Notes: generated by a model from the sequence alone, not told the origin. Counted from the stretch's first letter, positions 34,360-48,107 are shown. The stretch is 64,000 bases of DNA from Lineus longissimus (GCF_910592395.1 NC_088310.1:27793491-27857490), one strand, 5' to 3'. Numbers and translations are program-made.

Positions 34360-35658
34360 ATGTTGACAACGAAGTCTCCGTACGATACTTCGTGTACGAG
34401 CAGTTACTCGATGCCCAACATGAACAGCATGGGCTCGATGGGAACCATGTCGACCATGTCAGCGATGGGGAATATGACCGGCTACTCGACCCACGGAATG
34501 GGATCCATGGGTGGCATGGGCTCCTCAATGGGATCCATGGGCATGTCTTCGATGGGCATGTCGGGAATGTCCGGAATGAATACGATGAACTCTATGGGAA
34601 CGATGAACGGAATCGGCAGCCCGATGCCCTCTACTATGGGCAGCATGAACGGTATGAACTCTGGTGGCAGCATGTCTCCCATGTCCATGGACTATAACCG
34701 TGCCCAGGCTATCAACAGAGCCCGCGAGAAGACCTATCGAAGGAGTTACACTCACGCCAAGCCACCGTATTCGTACATCTCTCTCATCACGATGGCAATT
34801 CAACAGGCGCCAAGTAAGATGTGTACGCTGAGCGAAATCTATCAGTTCATCATGGATCTGTTCCCTTTCTACCGTCAGAATCAACAGAGGTGGCAAAACT
34901 CTATAAGACACAGCTTGTCTTTCAATGACTGTTTTGTGAAAGTCCCTCGTACGCCGGACCGACCCGGTAAAGGCAGTTACTGGACGCTTCATCCGGATTC
35001 AGGGAATATGTTCGAGAACGGTTGCTATCTCCGCAGACAGAAGCGGTTCAAATGTGCGAAAAAGGACCAGTTGCGACAGTCTCAACGGGACGGGGACGAC
35101 GGCTCGCGGTCTTGCTCGCCGTGTCACAGTGAGACATCCAACCAAGATCACACGCCGACCAGTAACCCGCTACAGGAGGACAACCACAACCATCACAACC
35201 GTCACAACTCCGTACAGCCGAAACAGGAGCCGCTTTCGCACAGTCCTATCCACCACCAGCAGCCTAGTCACAACCCACACTCAGTCTCGGACGTCTCCGG
35301 TCTCCAGTCCCTCACCCGGCCGGACGTCTCCGGTCTCCAGTCCCTCGCCCGGCCGGACGTCACCGGTCTCCAGTCGCTCTCCCGGCCGTTATCTCACGAC
35401 ACAACCCAGGCCCTGCTCAGCCATCACCACCACGGACAGTATAATCACGGACCTCATTTTAACCATCCGTTCTCTATCACGAACCTCATGTCATCAGAGA
35501 ACAAACTGGACTTAAAAATGTATGAATCCATGCAGGCAAACTATGGCAATTACAACCAACTTTCGCCGGTGCATGCTCCAATTCAGAAGGACCCTTCATC
35601 GATAAATGACTACTATAAGGCCTATACACCTCATACGGTACCAACGGCCAGTTTATAA
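34360..35658 (+). CDS. FoxA: Forkhead transcription factor FoxA (HNF-3), intronless coding region
   Basis: Pioneer transcription factor of endoderm, foregut and axial tissue; acts in the nucleus. One uninterrupted frame of 432 codons. The ATG at 34360 (context CAACCATGT) is the first Met of the frame, so the open frame further upstream is 5' UTR. The N-terminal third is Met/Gly/Ser-rich with many MGSM and MSSMGM tracts. The forkhead domain spans about residues 133-231: [17 protein letters not shown], helix 3 [17 protein letters not shown], wing [20 protein letters not shown], then the basic RRQKRFK. Next come acidic and His-rich segments, three 11-aa repeats (311-343), the EH1-like HPFSITNLM (369-377, Groucho contact) and [11 protein letters not shown] (382-392), both conserved FoxA C-terminal boxes. 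The subclass call is very firm. Long antisense frames here are shadows of the biased composition. Confidence 0.97.
   Translation: MLTTKSPYDTSCTSSYSMPNMNSMGSMGTMSTMSAMGNMTGYSTHGMGSMGGMGSSMGSMGMSSMGMSGMSGMNTMNSMGTMNGIGSPMPSTMGSMNGMNSGGSMSPMSMDYNRAQAINRAREKTYRRSYTHAKPPYSYISLITMAIQQAPSKMCTLSEIYQFIMDLFPFYRQNQQRWQNSIRHSLSFNDCFVKVPRTPDRPGKGSYWTLHPDSGNMFENGCYLRRQKRFKCAKKDQLRQSQRDGDDGSRSCSPCHSETSNQDHTPTSNPLQEDNHNHHNRHNSVQPKQEPLSHSPIHHQQPSHNPHSVSDVSGLQSLTRPDVSGLQSLARPDVTGLQSLSRPLSHDTTQALLSHHHHGQYNHGPHFNHPFSITNLMSSENKLDLKMYESMQANYGNYNQLSPVHAPIQKDPSSINDYYKAYTPHTVPTASL
35290..35388 (+). repeat. FoxA: Three 33-bp units encoding 11-aa repeats in FoxA
   Basis: Three consecutive copies of [11 protein letters not shown] (with one Ser-to-Thr change) at residues 311-343. 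The nucleotide units are almost identical, unlike older coding repeats, so expansion is recent. They sit between the forkhead domain and the conserved C-terminal boxes in low-complexity sequence. Confidence 0.9.
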
Positions 35659-38600
35659 CATTTGGACAGTGAAAATTCTACAGGAATCCAAAATTGACAA
35701 AATGTGAATTTGTGACTTGGTGTGTTAAAGTGTATTCAACGAGTCCGTGCTTGTGCATGGTCTGGTTCATGACAAACTGGCCATTCCCCGGCCATTTGGA
35801 TACGCCGTGAACTTTTGGACTTTCTCTCAGGTTCGACACGGGACGAGTGGGATGTCCTCGCCACTGGGACTGTCATTGGTATGTATGCCAGTACATCCTT
35901 AAAACGCCCCGCGTTTTTCACCAAAATGCTCCGTCTTACGAGATTGTTTTGAATGCGAGATCTGCGTCTTTTTTCATTTTCAAAATGAAAAACACAATCA
36001 GAATCCCACTCCATGTATTGGTGAAGACAGTTTTTATTGTCAGCTTTTCAGCTTAACTAAAACCAAGAGTATAGTACATTAACTGTACGTAATTGAATGT
36101 TCTCTTGCCTGTAGTAGAGAGAACACGCATAACACACCATGCACAGGTCGCAAAATCTGAAATGCAGCCCTCAAATTGACAAAGTTTCATGTCAACTCAG
36201 TGTTGATATCTCGCTGTGCCAGAACTCATTATTTTAAGTAACTTATTTTACTACTGAAAAATTGTACATTAGATTATAAGATGCCGTTGACTATTAGATT
36301 GTTTAGAATAGAAATAGGCCTATTTTGTATAGCAGTCTAGAAACTTGGGTACCAAGCTGACTTTCTTCTAGTCATCTTTCTAATGACACTCGTGTATATA
36401 GTTCTCCAAAGTTGGTACAAAATCCACAAAACCGAAAATTGATTTGAAATCGGCACATAATTAATTACCAATGAATTGTCCTTATGTGATTCTTTACGAT
36501 TTTGTAAATGGTTGTATAATGTATAAATAGCGGTTAAGATGGAAATTGTACATTATGAAATGTCTTTATATGCTTTTTTTTTAAAGACATTTTCCCAAGA
36601 CCTATAGAATATTAACCGTCAACTGGTTTTTATCATAGGCGAGATGTTGAGTTAGAAAACTGTCTAAATGAAAATCTCCTTATAAACCCGTAAACGACAG
36701 AGAGAATTTTAGAAAAAAATGCCCCAAAATACAAATGCCGGGTTGAGGCGCTTCGAGGGAGTTTTTCACGACACAATGATTCATGTCATGATATGACATT
36801 GTTTTTGTCATAATCAGGCAAAATCGAAAGACAGGGTCTTTTTCAAAATTTTCCATTTTCTCTCATTCGTTTACGGGCAATTGACTGGCCTATTGACTGG
36901 CACACAGGCAGCATGCTGCATTTATTTACATGTATCTTCAAAAATCAAAACACGTGTCAATCAATTTTCAATATTAAAGTGAAGATTATTTTCATTTTTA
37001 AGAAATACGCATCCTTTTATTTCCTCAAGGTTTTTGAGTTATGTTTCACGTTAGCTTGGACTATTGCATTTGATATTGTGTTATTGACAATGTACAACTG
37101 CATTAGTACAATGTTTACATGAAACTGTTCGACTCCTTCTCTGTCACTGTCTGTGGGAACGGCATCTCACGGTATTCCAGTCCAAACCCCCTTTCACCAG
37201 GAATGCTTGTTACTCTGACATAATGTCCGTGAAAGCACAATTTCCGCCCAAAATGCACATCAAACTTTGAGGATATTGCCATCAAAACAATTTTTGTGGT
37301 GATTGACTCCTTACTTGCTTCAAAAGCGGATGCACAGAAACTATAAAATATGAATTCAGTTCAAAGTCCCTTCCCATCAAAAAGGTAACCGGAACTTCAG
37401 GGTTACTGTCGTAAAACGACACCTGAGAACACGGAATTATTACATTGCAAAATCCCTTCCGTCGAAAAAATCCAAAATTTACCTCTCTACCTTTTGGATA
37501 TTGTCATCAAAATAACTGATTTGTTTTTAGTACTTGTCTCATTTCCCGACTGTTTTCATTACGGATGGTTTTAAAATTCTGTATTGTTCTTCAAGTTGTG
37601 ATTAACAATGAATTAATAATTAGTTCTGATATCAAGTATGGTTTCTAATACAAAAGAGATATCGATTTTGTTAAATTGTTTCGCCTGAAAACTTGTCAAA
37701 GTCGCAGACAATATTTCTTCATCGCTATCCCGCGGTTCATTGTATACATTAATCGATATGCTAAGAAATTAAAAACTTCAAGGTGTGATAATTCTTTTTC
37801 GCATCAGAATCTGGGTTCAAGCTGAAAATCTTGAATCTATGGGCCAACTTGAAATGGGGTATTGCATACGAAACCATACTGTAGTCTATTGCTTGAAACT
37901 TAGTTTAGAGGTACTATATTTGTGAATCCCTGAGTGAAAGATGCCTGATATCATAATCAAGGAATGACTATCACTTGGCATGGATCCGTAGCTGAGCCCC
38001 CCCCCCCCCCCCATCATATGGACCCTACTGCTCCAAAAATCCTGAATTTGGAATTTGCGATCTTTAGAGAAAAGGTGAGACTGCTCACTTCTTCTCTTAA
38101 GAACGAGGCGTCTGAACATGGCGTCCCCTCACACCATAGAGGATCCCATCACCTAACCCCAACTGGAACTGTGCAATCACAGTGCGGCTGATCCCTGGAC
38201 TGAGAAGGAACTGTCTTTGGACACTGCAGGAAGCTACTGGTCCCTTTAATGGTCCGCAGTCTGTACTGACTCGAATAAAGCTGCAACTCGCCCGTTCTTC
38301 AACTTTACCTTGCTGAGAGATCAGTGGAGCAGTTACCATTCGAAAACATTGAAATGTTGCATTCAGGCGAAACCCTGATTCTATACATTGTGATATTTGG
38401 CGACGATGAAATTTTTACAATATTTTTACTAACAATTACGAGTAAGATGGACCATCCTCGAGACTGAAATGTGGAAAACTTAGACCATGTACAATGAGAC
38501 AGGTATAGTTGTCAATACATGTAGTTGTTAAAATGGCTTAAAACATCAATTTACATGAATTTTTCAATTTTGTTATCCAATTAAGAGACCAATTGTATAT

Positions 38601-39821
38601 TCGCATCCAAAAAACAACCTCATTGTTTATGCGACACCACCAGCCACCACATGCACAAAATGACGACGGATTTGGTGCGATATTTCGCCGCCCATTTCTG
38701 TAATTTATATTCTCTGATCGCCTGTAACGTGAGAAATTGCATTAGTTACTCTACATTAGATGTCATCCATTAATCTTGAGTCCTGACTTCCAAATACACG
38801 CCCAATTTCAAGGAATAAGCACTTGGTTATTGCTGTCACAACCGCATTAAGGACATGCCAGTAATTTGTCATATTTTAGCGGGAATTTTATCAAGTTTAA
38901 TATGTTATCTTCCATGCAGGTAGTTTGGGTATATATCAAGACCATGTGGGCAAGATAACGGTATTTACCACGCGAGATAAAGCTAAATATGTATTGTTGG
39001 ACCCATGAACGTGTCCTAGAATATAAATGTTGGTGACTTGTTCTAAAGTTCGACTTAGTATAAAATGTGTAATATCTCATCACCGAAAAAGGAAAAAAAA
39101 TTAATAATTTCATGAAATCTTTCTTCAACTAACGGGCGCACTATAGTACAAGGACACATTCAGATAGTCTTTAACAAAGTTAGTACCCCTTGGCAAGTCA
39201 GAAGGCGTCAAATATGCGTCTTCTTCTTATAAAGGAACACCTGCAACACACACACTAGTCTTCCATCGCATGGTCTTCATTTCAAGTTTTCAAAAACTTA
39301 AACTGTCAAAGTAGGCATCAAAACACTATACCATACATTCAACCACGGCCTTAATGCAATTGTATCTGAAAGCGGTAAATTCTTTAGAAGTTTAATTGCT
39401 GAAATGAGTAAATGGCGCTTTACGGTTTCATGAATGACATCGGTCATTCACACCTCACAGATTGAACATTTCTATGAGTTTTTATGAGATTTACTACGGT
39501 ATTGTCATCGTCAATCCGTTAAGCACAAAACCAGTTGTCATTCTCCAATTGGTCGAGTACAAAAATATCCCCATATCATCGTACAACCAGCCAACTTATA
39601 GACATAATTCAAGTATGGTGGTATTATCAAGCACATATACAATCATTAATAGTATATATGTAGTACATCTAAAAATCGATTTCAAAGTCAATTGCTTCAA
39701 TTTCCTGCCGTTATCACACAGCAAAAATCTACTCGGAATTAATTCAGAGGCACACTTGAACTTTTATAAGTATGCTTGATTCTAAATTTCCTGATATTGC
39801 CCGGCCGGATTTGTCAAGCAA

Positions 39822-39845
39822 CCCGGGGTAGTCCAGTACCCCGGG
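39822..39845. repeat. GC-rich perfect hairpin
   Basis: CCCGGGGTA and TACCCCGGG are exact reverse complements around the loop GTCCAG. It is a very GC-rich island in an AT-rich region. Nearby GCCCGGCCGG and GGGCCGGGAT extend the imperfect symmetry. Its role is unknown. Confidence 0.7.
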
Positions 39846-40151
39846 CCGGGATGACTGATATCGAAACCATTACCGGATCTCGGGACCATACGGCGAGCAG
39901 ACGACAGTCATACCTTGAGAGTCCCGCATTGAGTCATGGGAATTGAGGTTTCCTTTGTTTTGACATCACACTCACTTGCGATACCGATACTTCTCGGGAT
40001 GAGGAGATATTTCAGAAACAAAGACAATAATATGAACACTTTCACAGGGTCACGCGATGGCAAGGATATTATGACCGAGAATTACGAGAATATAATTACA
40101 CGTCGGTTCACCAACTAAACCACTATTAAGTGTCAGAAGCGTTAACCGAAA

Positions 40152-40173
40152 AAAATATAGCGTGCTATATTTT
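40152..40173. repeat. AT-rich perfect palindrome
   Basis: AAAATATAGC and GCTATATTTT are exact reverse complements separated by GT. It could form a short cruciform or bind a dimeric factor; no known motif was recognised. Confidence 0.6.
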
Positions 40174-40514
40174 AGATTTTCGTGGAATTTTGTCTAAAAG
40201 TTGGGATGGTGTTTTTAGCAGCTATGGTGTGTCAAAGTAGGGTGATAAAGTGGTTCTAGTATTGCTCTAAATATAGGCCCGTCGACCCAAGCGAAATACA
40301 AGCTTTTCTAGCTTGTAACGCTTCAAGCGACAATAAAAACATCGTCGTCTCCGTCTATATTTAACCGCTATGATCACGGCAAGGACTAATCCCATTGAAG
40401 GTGTAAAATGAACCCGATGGCAAGAAAAACAGAAAATGAGAAAATAAGTGTATTTTGAGCAATAACTGTAGGTTTTCGTGTCGACATCCAAAACGGTTCA
40501 AGCTCATGTTCCCA

Positions 40515-40833
40515 GGAATCTCGCATGGAACTCTGCGCGGTCTCCACTGTGTCGATAGCTTGCCAGCCATTTTCCCTCGAATCTCGCATGGAACTCTGCG
40601 CGGTCTCCACTGTGTCGATAGCTTGACTGCCATTTTCCCTCGAATCTCGCATGGAACTCTGCGCGGTCTCCACTGTGTCGATGGCTTGCCTGCCATTTTC
40701 CCTCGAATCTCGCATGGAACTCTGCGCGGTCTCCACTGTGTCGATGGCTTGTCTGCCATTTTCCCTCGAATCTCGCATGGAACTCTGCGCGGTCTCCACT
40801 GTGTCGATGGCTTGCCTGCCATTTTCCCTCGAG
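40515..40833. repeat. 63-bp minisatellite, five units
   Basis: Five tandem copies begin near 40518, 40581, 40644, 40707 and 40770. Each carries TCTCGCATGGAACTCTGCG, CGGTCTCCACTGTGTCGAT and GCCATTTTCCCTCGA. Differences are single bases (GATAGC versus GATGGC, CCAGCC versus CCTGCC). Since 63 is a multiple of three, several frames stay open on both strands; these are artefacts of the repeat and no gene is supported. Confidence 0.93.
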
Positions 40834-43800
40834 CGCAAATTCCATGCTTACTTTACATTGTAACGCTAACATTACTATAATACCTTCATAAAGGGATCCA
40901 CAATGCATTAAATTTGTTGCAGAAGAACAATGCTTAAATAGATATGCTAGTATCCTTTGAAAAAAAGTGTGCTGGAATTTACAGAGTACAATGTGCTTTT
41001 GATGTCTGTTAAATGCCTCAACTCGAATTTCTCCGAAACGAGAGTGGAAATACTGTCACCAGTATAGGCCAGGGCATACTTACGGTATGCACGCAAATTT
41101 GCTTAAACTTGGAATTTGAACACAGAAATTGAGACCCAAAACAGTCAAGAATTGTCAAAAACTGATTTACCATTGTTAGAAAACTGTCAAAAGCCGTGAT
41201 TGAAGACAATTTGGGTAGGCTACATTCAACATTTTCAGAAAATTCACCAACGCAGTACATGCACATTCCTAAAGTACACTAAATGCACATCACATAGACG
41301 AGCAACTCAAGTTAAAGTGAATATCTCACAGTGCCAACTATACTTTTTGGTTTGCTAATTGCGGTAACCTTTCCTTCTATGTGACATGGCCGGCAGATAG
41401 AACTGTACTCATACAATTTCATTGCAGGTATAACATGTATTTCTAAACAAAAAAAAGCTTAGAACAACGAAAGATAAGATTTAGTTCGTTCCACAGGTGT
41501 CACGGCAAACTTCATGTTGTCGTAAAGCTTAAGGTAGAAATAACTGGTTGAGGTTTAGTTAATGAGAGCCACGCTGGGTGTTGTTTTTAGCCATTTTCTC
41601 ATGTGTAATGGTTTGATTGCCCCAGGAACTTATGGAACATTAAATCAACAACTACAGTTTTCTTTAATGCAATCTTTCAAATGGAAATGTCCAATTGTAA
41701 ATTGCGTGTACAGGCGGATTTGGCGATTTCTCGCCCGTGCCGCCGAGCGCCTGTCCGCCAGACACGCACATGAAAGGAACGAATGCACAGTCCCAGCTTT
41801 TGACACCGGAAGGCCGATATTTCATGGTGGATCTCCCCCACCTTGGGCAAAATGTCACGGTCTGTGTCCGAGGATTCTCACGGTATACGTGTGTGACAAA
41901 CAATCCACGTCATGGCAAACAACGATATGGAGCCTTGTCTTAAGAGGGGCGAAGTCGAAGGGGAAATGCCTGAAGTGGCGTTTTTTTGTGACACAGACGC
42001 TAAGGTTTGCTTGATTACCAATCATATTTTGAATTTATTATATTTACATAAAAGATGTAAAACTGCCACCTAGAAATTCGGAACCGGATGTTACCTCTAG
42101 AGGCCCGATAAACCCTCGCACCGGAAATCTTATCACTCTGAAATAATTTCGCATTGTTTTTGACGAAAATGGAATAAATGCCTAATATTAGTGATTTTAT
42201 CGTGTCATTTACCGCTGATAGACCCTTAGGCAAAAATGTGTGTCGAGGTTTTGGTTTCGAGTCATAGAAATTCGCCAGATTCTGCTCCCAGGCTAGCACG
42301 GTATAACCGCATCACTCTTAACTACAATGCACTGATAGACTAGGTTGAAATGGACACTTTTGCCTGTGTACTTCAATGATCACCTTGCATTATCCTCGGG
42401 CTAAGTCTAATTGCAAAACAATGATATAACTGGAAGTGATACCATTTTTGTTCACGATCCATGGGAATCAAGATGATATCATTATGTGCTAATAAGTTTG
42501 TTCCGAAGTCCAGGTTGAGTATCTTCAGCCGGATTGTCGGTTAGAGGGCTCAAAAGTATAGTCCCAGTGCCACTTCTCTTCAATCAAGGTCAATGAAATA
42601 TCAATTTCGGAGTGGCATTAAAATCATTATCAATCGACAGGCGTGAACTTGGAGTAAAGGGGGCTCTGGTCAATATGCTGGCATTATTAATCGTCGCCGG
42701 AAATGGAATGAAAACATATGGATGATCAATATGCGATATATCAATTCTCGAGTAGGCCCATGACATTTTCCATTTAACCATAAGAGGCACACACCCTGTG
42801 ACCAATGACATTTCCATCAACTGCAGTAACCGAGGGTCACATATCTACATGTATAGATACACCTTGTGTTTAATCACGCTGTGTTTTGCCTGATCATGCA
42901 GACCCGATTTCACTTTGTTATGAATCAGTGAATCTTTTGAAACGATGAGGAGTTTTTTCTTCACTTTTTCTCCCCAAATGTTACACTCCTTGAGAATGAG
43001 TCATTTTGAGACTTCAACCTAAGGCAACAATAAAGATAAACCTCCAAGAAATTTTACCAAGTCCCAATCTGAAGGTATTCAAAAACGCATGACAATACAT
43101 ACTGGGTTCTACTTGATGTAAATTTTAATACTTTCTTGGCTCCAAGACGCGAGGGTCTCCGTGAGTACCAATTCAAGACGATGACAAATTGTCAGTAGTC
43201 ATAGCCGGGATGATGCAGCATTTAGAAGATGCTGCATGACCCATCATCATAATAAATTGACACAGCCTTAGAATTCGGCTGGGAAAATCAATTAGTAAAA
43301 TTAATAGGGATCACGAGCCAAATGAATGGTGCACATGAGTATATCATGAGCGGGCCAAGTGACTCTTTCGCATCGACCTGCTATGAATGTTTGATGCGGG
43401 GCTGGAAAGAATTGCTTGTTTTTCTGCTGGTGTTGATGAAGAGCGAACGCTGATGAGAAATCTCTTGTCACTTTCTTTATGAGGCACAATGATATATTAT
43501 AGCGTTTACAATCAGAAAGGCTTGTAGCACATTGGATCCTGTGAAAGTGGTGTTGTCACTATGTTTTTCAAGCATAAAGGGCCTACTTTTACATGAAGAT
43601 GGGCTTGCGTTTGTTGGTCGAATCGCCTGCAAACGACTGATCCAAACTCATCTTACCCTATCAGCTGCTGCCTTACCCATACCACGGGGACTCAGTGAGA
43701 AGATCATTTTATAAAAAGGGTCTCGGTTCTAATTTATCACAAACGGATTTTAATGATAATCAAGTGTTAAACTAAAGCATGTCCTGCCGACAGAAAATGA

Positions 43801-46800
43801 TTGATGCTTTATCCTTGCTGTTCGATAACATTCCTTCATCGCGATAGAATACCATCACATTGAAAGTCCCCCGGGGCAGGCTTCCGGCCATCTTGGCACT
43901 CCTCGAGGTTGGCTCCCTTGGGCGGGCCCGGGCGGTGACGACCCCGCTACCGTATTGTGGCCCGTGACCTTTCCATGCCTTACCCTTTCAGCAGCCCTTC
44001 TACGGGTCGCAGCCACTTCGGGGCCACGCGTTCCCTTTGTCCGACTGATAGAGAACCAAGGAGACGTGCAAATCGATTTAATATAGAAAAGGGAGAGGGT
44101 TGAACCATGGGGCGGCCACATCGTAAAATCTCTATCATTTTCTCTCAGCCATCCTTCGGAATCAATGGGCTGGAATAATTGGTGAAAACAAGTTTCAAGA
44201 GCCGCGAGCGGTGCGAATGTAGCATCTCACCCTTGGTTAATGGAACATGGCAAGGAACAGAATTGGTGACAAATTGATGCGCGGATCGTGGGACTGCATT
44301 TCATGTTCGTCATCCAAATGTTTTGTAATCTGAACGATATGGGAAGCAAAGGCTAGAGTGAGGGGTCATAACTGGATTAGAACTTGATTAGAATTCGCTT
44401 GAACATAGCTGGTTCTGTAAAGGAAATGCATTAGGAGTCTCAGGCTAACACACTCGCAAACATTGCTTCGGATTTTAATTTGATTTACAATTGTGATTAC
44501 CATTAAAACATGAAAGAAACCCGAGCAAGAAAACTCAATACTGTATGCCGTTTGCTGATCATGACACCGGATTATTCACACGCTGACTAATTCTCCTGTT
44601 ACACCACGAGCTGATTTGTCATCCAGGAAAACTCCATCCAGCCTATATCGTCATAATCAATCGACTTATAACCGACTTAACTTCACAATCGGCTCCCATT
44701 GAATGTGACTCTTACCAATTGCCGGCATTATCGCCCTTGGAAGCGCTCGCTGCAACTGACAGTTGTGACGGAATCAGTTTATCAGCACGGCACGGCTGGC
44801 CCAGACAGCCGACATTCTCATGAGTCTAATCGGAGATGTTGGCCAATACAGAGTGGGAAAAGGCCGGATGGAAAGGAAAATGTCTCGTCATAGGCAATCA
44901 TCCTTAGCAATGCAACTTCTATAAAGTTGTTGCGTGGCTTTTTCAATGTACATGTACAAAACTAATTTCGATACGCGCTGTATATCGTCCAATCATGGCA
45001 TGGTTTAGCGATCTTCCATCAAGCCTTGAACTGCCGGGTTGAATTTAAACTACCCTAGGAGAGATCATTTTCATATCGACACGAGAGTTTATAAAATTTG
45101 CAATTGCAGTGCGTATTTGCATTTTTTGTACCATCAATTTGAATTCAAGCGAATTGTTTCCTTCAATGCTCATACAAAAATTTTCATGATGCAACAAAAC
45201 GGTTTCAGTTTGATAACGATTCTGCCACGAGCAAAATCGTTCATTGTTTTCTTGTTGATTTTCATGTTTGTTTGGGCCTGTTCTATACGCGATGGTGCAT
45301 ACCGCTGCGGTGTGCAGCTGTCGTAGAATGCATGGCACAGGGATTCTGAACGACAACGGAAATTAATGGCAATTAAGATGATTCCTCTAATTATCTATAG
45401 TACTTTTTTAAATTAATAATTCAGATTATATGGCAGGCTTATTGTGATTCTGAAAATCAATAAAATCAATTTGAATTAAGCATCAACAAAAAGCTAACGG
45501 ATTGCGACAGAACGACAAAAGGTCTACACCACCTTTACATGTACATTTGTAGCCTACAAGATAAAGTTATAAAAAGAAATTATAAATTTGTTTGAACTGA
45601 TGAGGTTTTTCGTCTTGGAGGTCATCGATGCCGACCATAAGCCCGAGACGATCTGCACCCATCCTGAAATTCTGGCAACGTGTGAGAAGGGAAGAACATG
45701 TTGCCCGACTCTGGTATTCGAGGATGACCTACACCAAGCTTTTCATATTGCGTCAGCGCTCCACGCTCTGCGAATCAGCGTTTCACCTGTAACGGTATTG
45801 CATGAAAGAAAACCATAGGAATAATTGGATCTGAATAGTTTATCGAATTTCACTTTACCTATTGAGTTTTTGTTGATATTTTCAATAAAATTTCATAAAT
45901 TCTATTTAGAAATTGCTTCGAGCAATTCACTGTACTATCGAAATTTGAACACGACACTTCTTTCTTGGTTCATGCTACATATTCTCCCATTTTCCGATCG
46001 ATGACAGAATCTCCTGAAACCACATCATAGTGTAATTTCTATTGTGCTGCACTAATATATTTTAAAAACTAAATGAAAAGCCAACGAGAGCTGCCTTTCA
46101 AATCGGGTTATGAATAAAATCCAATTAAATATTGTAAATATCGAATGCGATTGAACTGAATTTTTGTGTGTGTTTCCACTTTATTGTAAAGGGCCTACTT
46201 CCATGCCTGGTGTTTGCAGGTCTTCAGGTGTATGCCATCCAGCTGCTAGAGTCTGAATACCCACAAACAAAACCGCTCGGCTTTAGAGCTGATTCAGCAA
46301 AATTGCATCTATCTCACGCATCGCACGTGTCCTCCGTTTTAAAATCAGTGATGTATCCCATATGTCAATCCAAAGATGTTATCTATGATAATTTGACTTT
46401 TACAACAAAAATTTCGGGACTATGCGCTCAACCACGACGAACACGAGGAATCATCTTGAACCACTGATCGAATCTACTGTATACGCCCGTATCTATTTGC
46501 ACACCTCCACCTTCACTAAATCAGACCTTTTTTTACAATCACACACCAAATTTATTCTGCCAGACACGCACTGAAAAGGGTCGCACCTGGGCAGCTGGTT
46601 ATTCTGTTCTATGGTCCGATTGGCAATCATCAATTTTCCAACTAAAAGAAAGCAGGAATGAAGTGCACTTTGAATATCATGTTCATGTATTTATACAGAG
46701 TTAACTCTTAAAGGCAAAGTACACTCCCAAAAACGGATGAAACACTCAGTGGCCCACGTGAAAAAGTCGAAGTTGTACATGCACGCAACTCAGTAACATG

Positions 46801-48060
46801 TATTACATAACATGAGCCAATAGCGTGATAAAACTTGCCACCTAACATTCGTATTGGAGTATCACTAGTTTCAAATACAAATTCAAATTTGTAACTTTCA
46901 ATGTCAAATTTTATAAACGAGTCTCTTTAATTTCCCGAAGTCTATTTCGCGGCCAGGACCAATTTTGTTTTTGGGCTGAGTGATGCATTCATGAGATGCA
47001 TTGGAGGCAGATTGGTAACAATCCATGCTACCCATATAGCACGGTTATTGAAGACTACCAAGTCAAGTGCAAATTGAACCGAGGCTCTGAAGTGGCCATT
47101 TCTGATGACAACATCAGGTTGTAGGAGAAAGGCAAGCCGGTCGGATCCATATCACAGCGCACAGCCAATAACGATAGCAACTTAATCGATGTCACAACAC
47201 GAGCTTTATGGGCTTCCCGCGGTTAGGCTACTCATGACAGAAAATTAACCGGACGACCAATATGCGTATCATTTGTACCAATATCAATATCAATCTCTCT
47301 ATTGTGTGGTTTCAGTTCCCGGATTCAATCGTGGCTGATAGGGTCTTTGTTTTGGACGATTTATTGCTGTAATAGTTCCGAAATATTGCAGTGTGATGTT
47401 CGTGCATCGGTGCTAATTCTTCTGAAAACCAAAATGAACATCCATGTCTTTTGTGAACGAAATTTTGCCATTGCATGTATATACTGCCTATCGACAATGG
47501 GCTGATTTTGTACATCGACATTATATTGCAAATGCTTTTGGAAGTTGTTTTCGGTTGACGTACGAGAACAGCGTCAGTCCTGAAGAAGATATTGTGGACT
47601 TTGGTGAAACTATAGACAATCTCCAGTGATCAGTAATCTAATCTAGTGAACAGATTTTTAGTTTCTGGAGTTATCTTTCATTTCAGTGCAGATATTTAAA
47701 GAAGTACCACGAAATACACGTACTAAAAGTTTCATGAAGACAAAACCAAAACCGTTTTATTAAAAGAACTCCCAGGTACCAAAGCATTGTCGTGTTATCA
47801 AACAATCTGGTGACAGAGATAAATTTGGCCCAAAGTGTTTGGCCTGGCGCCAGATAAGATAAAAATCCAATCAATTCTTGAAGGATTTTGACATACATGT
47901 TGAAGGTACATTGATATCAACTGGATGATGTCTCTCAAGCCGGCATGATTACTCATTCCACCCACTTCGAAATGATCACCGCGGAAATATTTCACTTTGA
48001 TAATGTCACTCACCTGATAAAGACAATGTAATATTTAGAGTGAAATGTCATGGTGATAGT
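40834..48060. other. Gene-poor region, no supported feature
   Basis: AT-rich sequence with only short unrelated open frames. A GC-rich patch at about 43860-44050 (CCCGGGCGGTGACGACC-like) stands out but matches no RNA or protein I recognise. No splice-linked coding pattern was found. Confidence 0.45.
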
Positions 48061-48071
48061 CAGGGATTGGC

Positions 48072-48107
48072 CGGAAAGATGGCTGCGCAGTTCAAAGGTC
48101 ATCCAAA
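48072..48107 (+). promoter_or_regulatory. Promoter-like ETS/YY1 motif cluster
   Basis: GGCCGGAAAGATGGCTGCG combines an ETS-like CCGGAA with a YY1-like AAGATGGC. A second YY1-like core, AAAATGGCGGC, follows at 48106 and overlaps a candidate start codon. Such clusters mark TATA-less housekeeping promoters in animals. There is no transcript evidence. Confidence 0.3.

Larger units (their letters stand above)
35659..40514. other. FoxA 3' flank, no supported gene
   Basis: FoxA 3' UTR then AT-rich non-coding sequence. No exact AATAAA was seen in the first 1.5 kb; an ATTAAA variant lies near 36972. Also present are a 16-base C run at 37997-38012, a GC-rich hairpin at 39822-39845 and an AT-rich palindrome at 40152-40173. 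No domain or RNA gene recognised. Confidence 0.5.

Noticed and set aside
34482-34992. Antisense and alternate-frame ORFs over FoxA
   Set aside because: Shadows of the Met/Gly/Ser-rich and GC-biased coding sequence.
40361-40908. Open frames of 134-153 codons on both strands
   Set aside because: Products of the 63-bp minisatellite in several frames.
41562-42014. 150-codon plus-strand frame
   Set aside because: Overlapped by other equally open frames; no domain.
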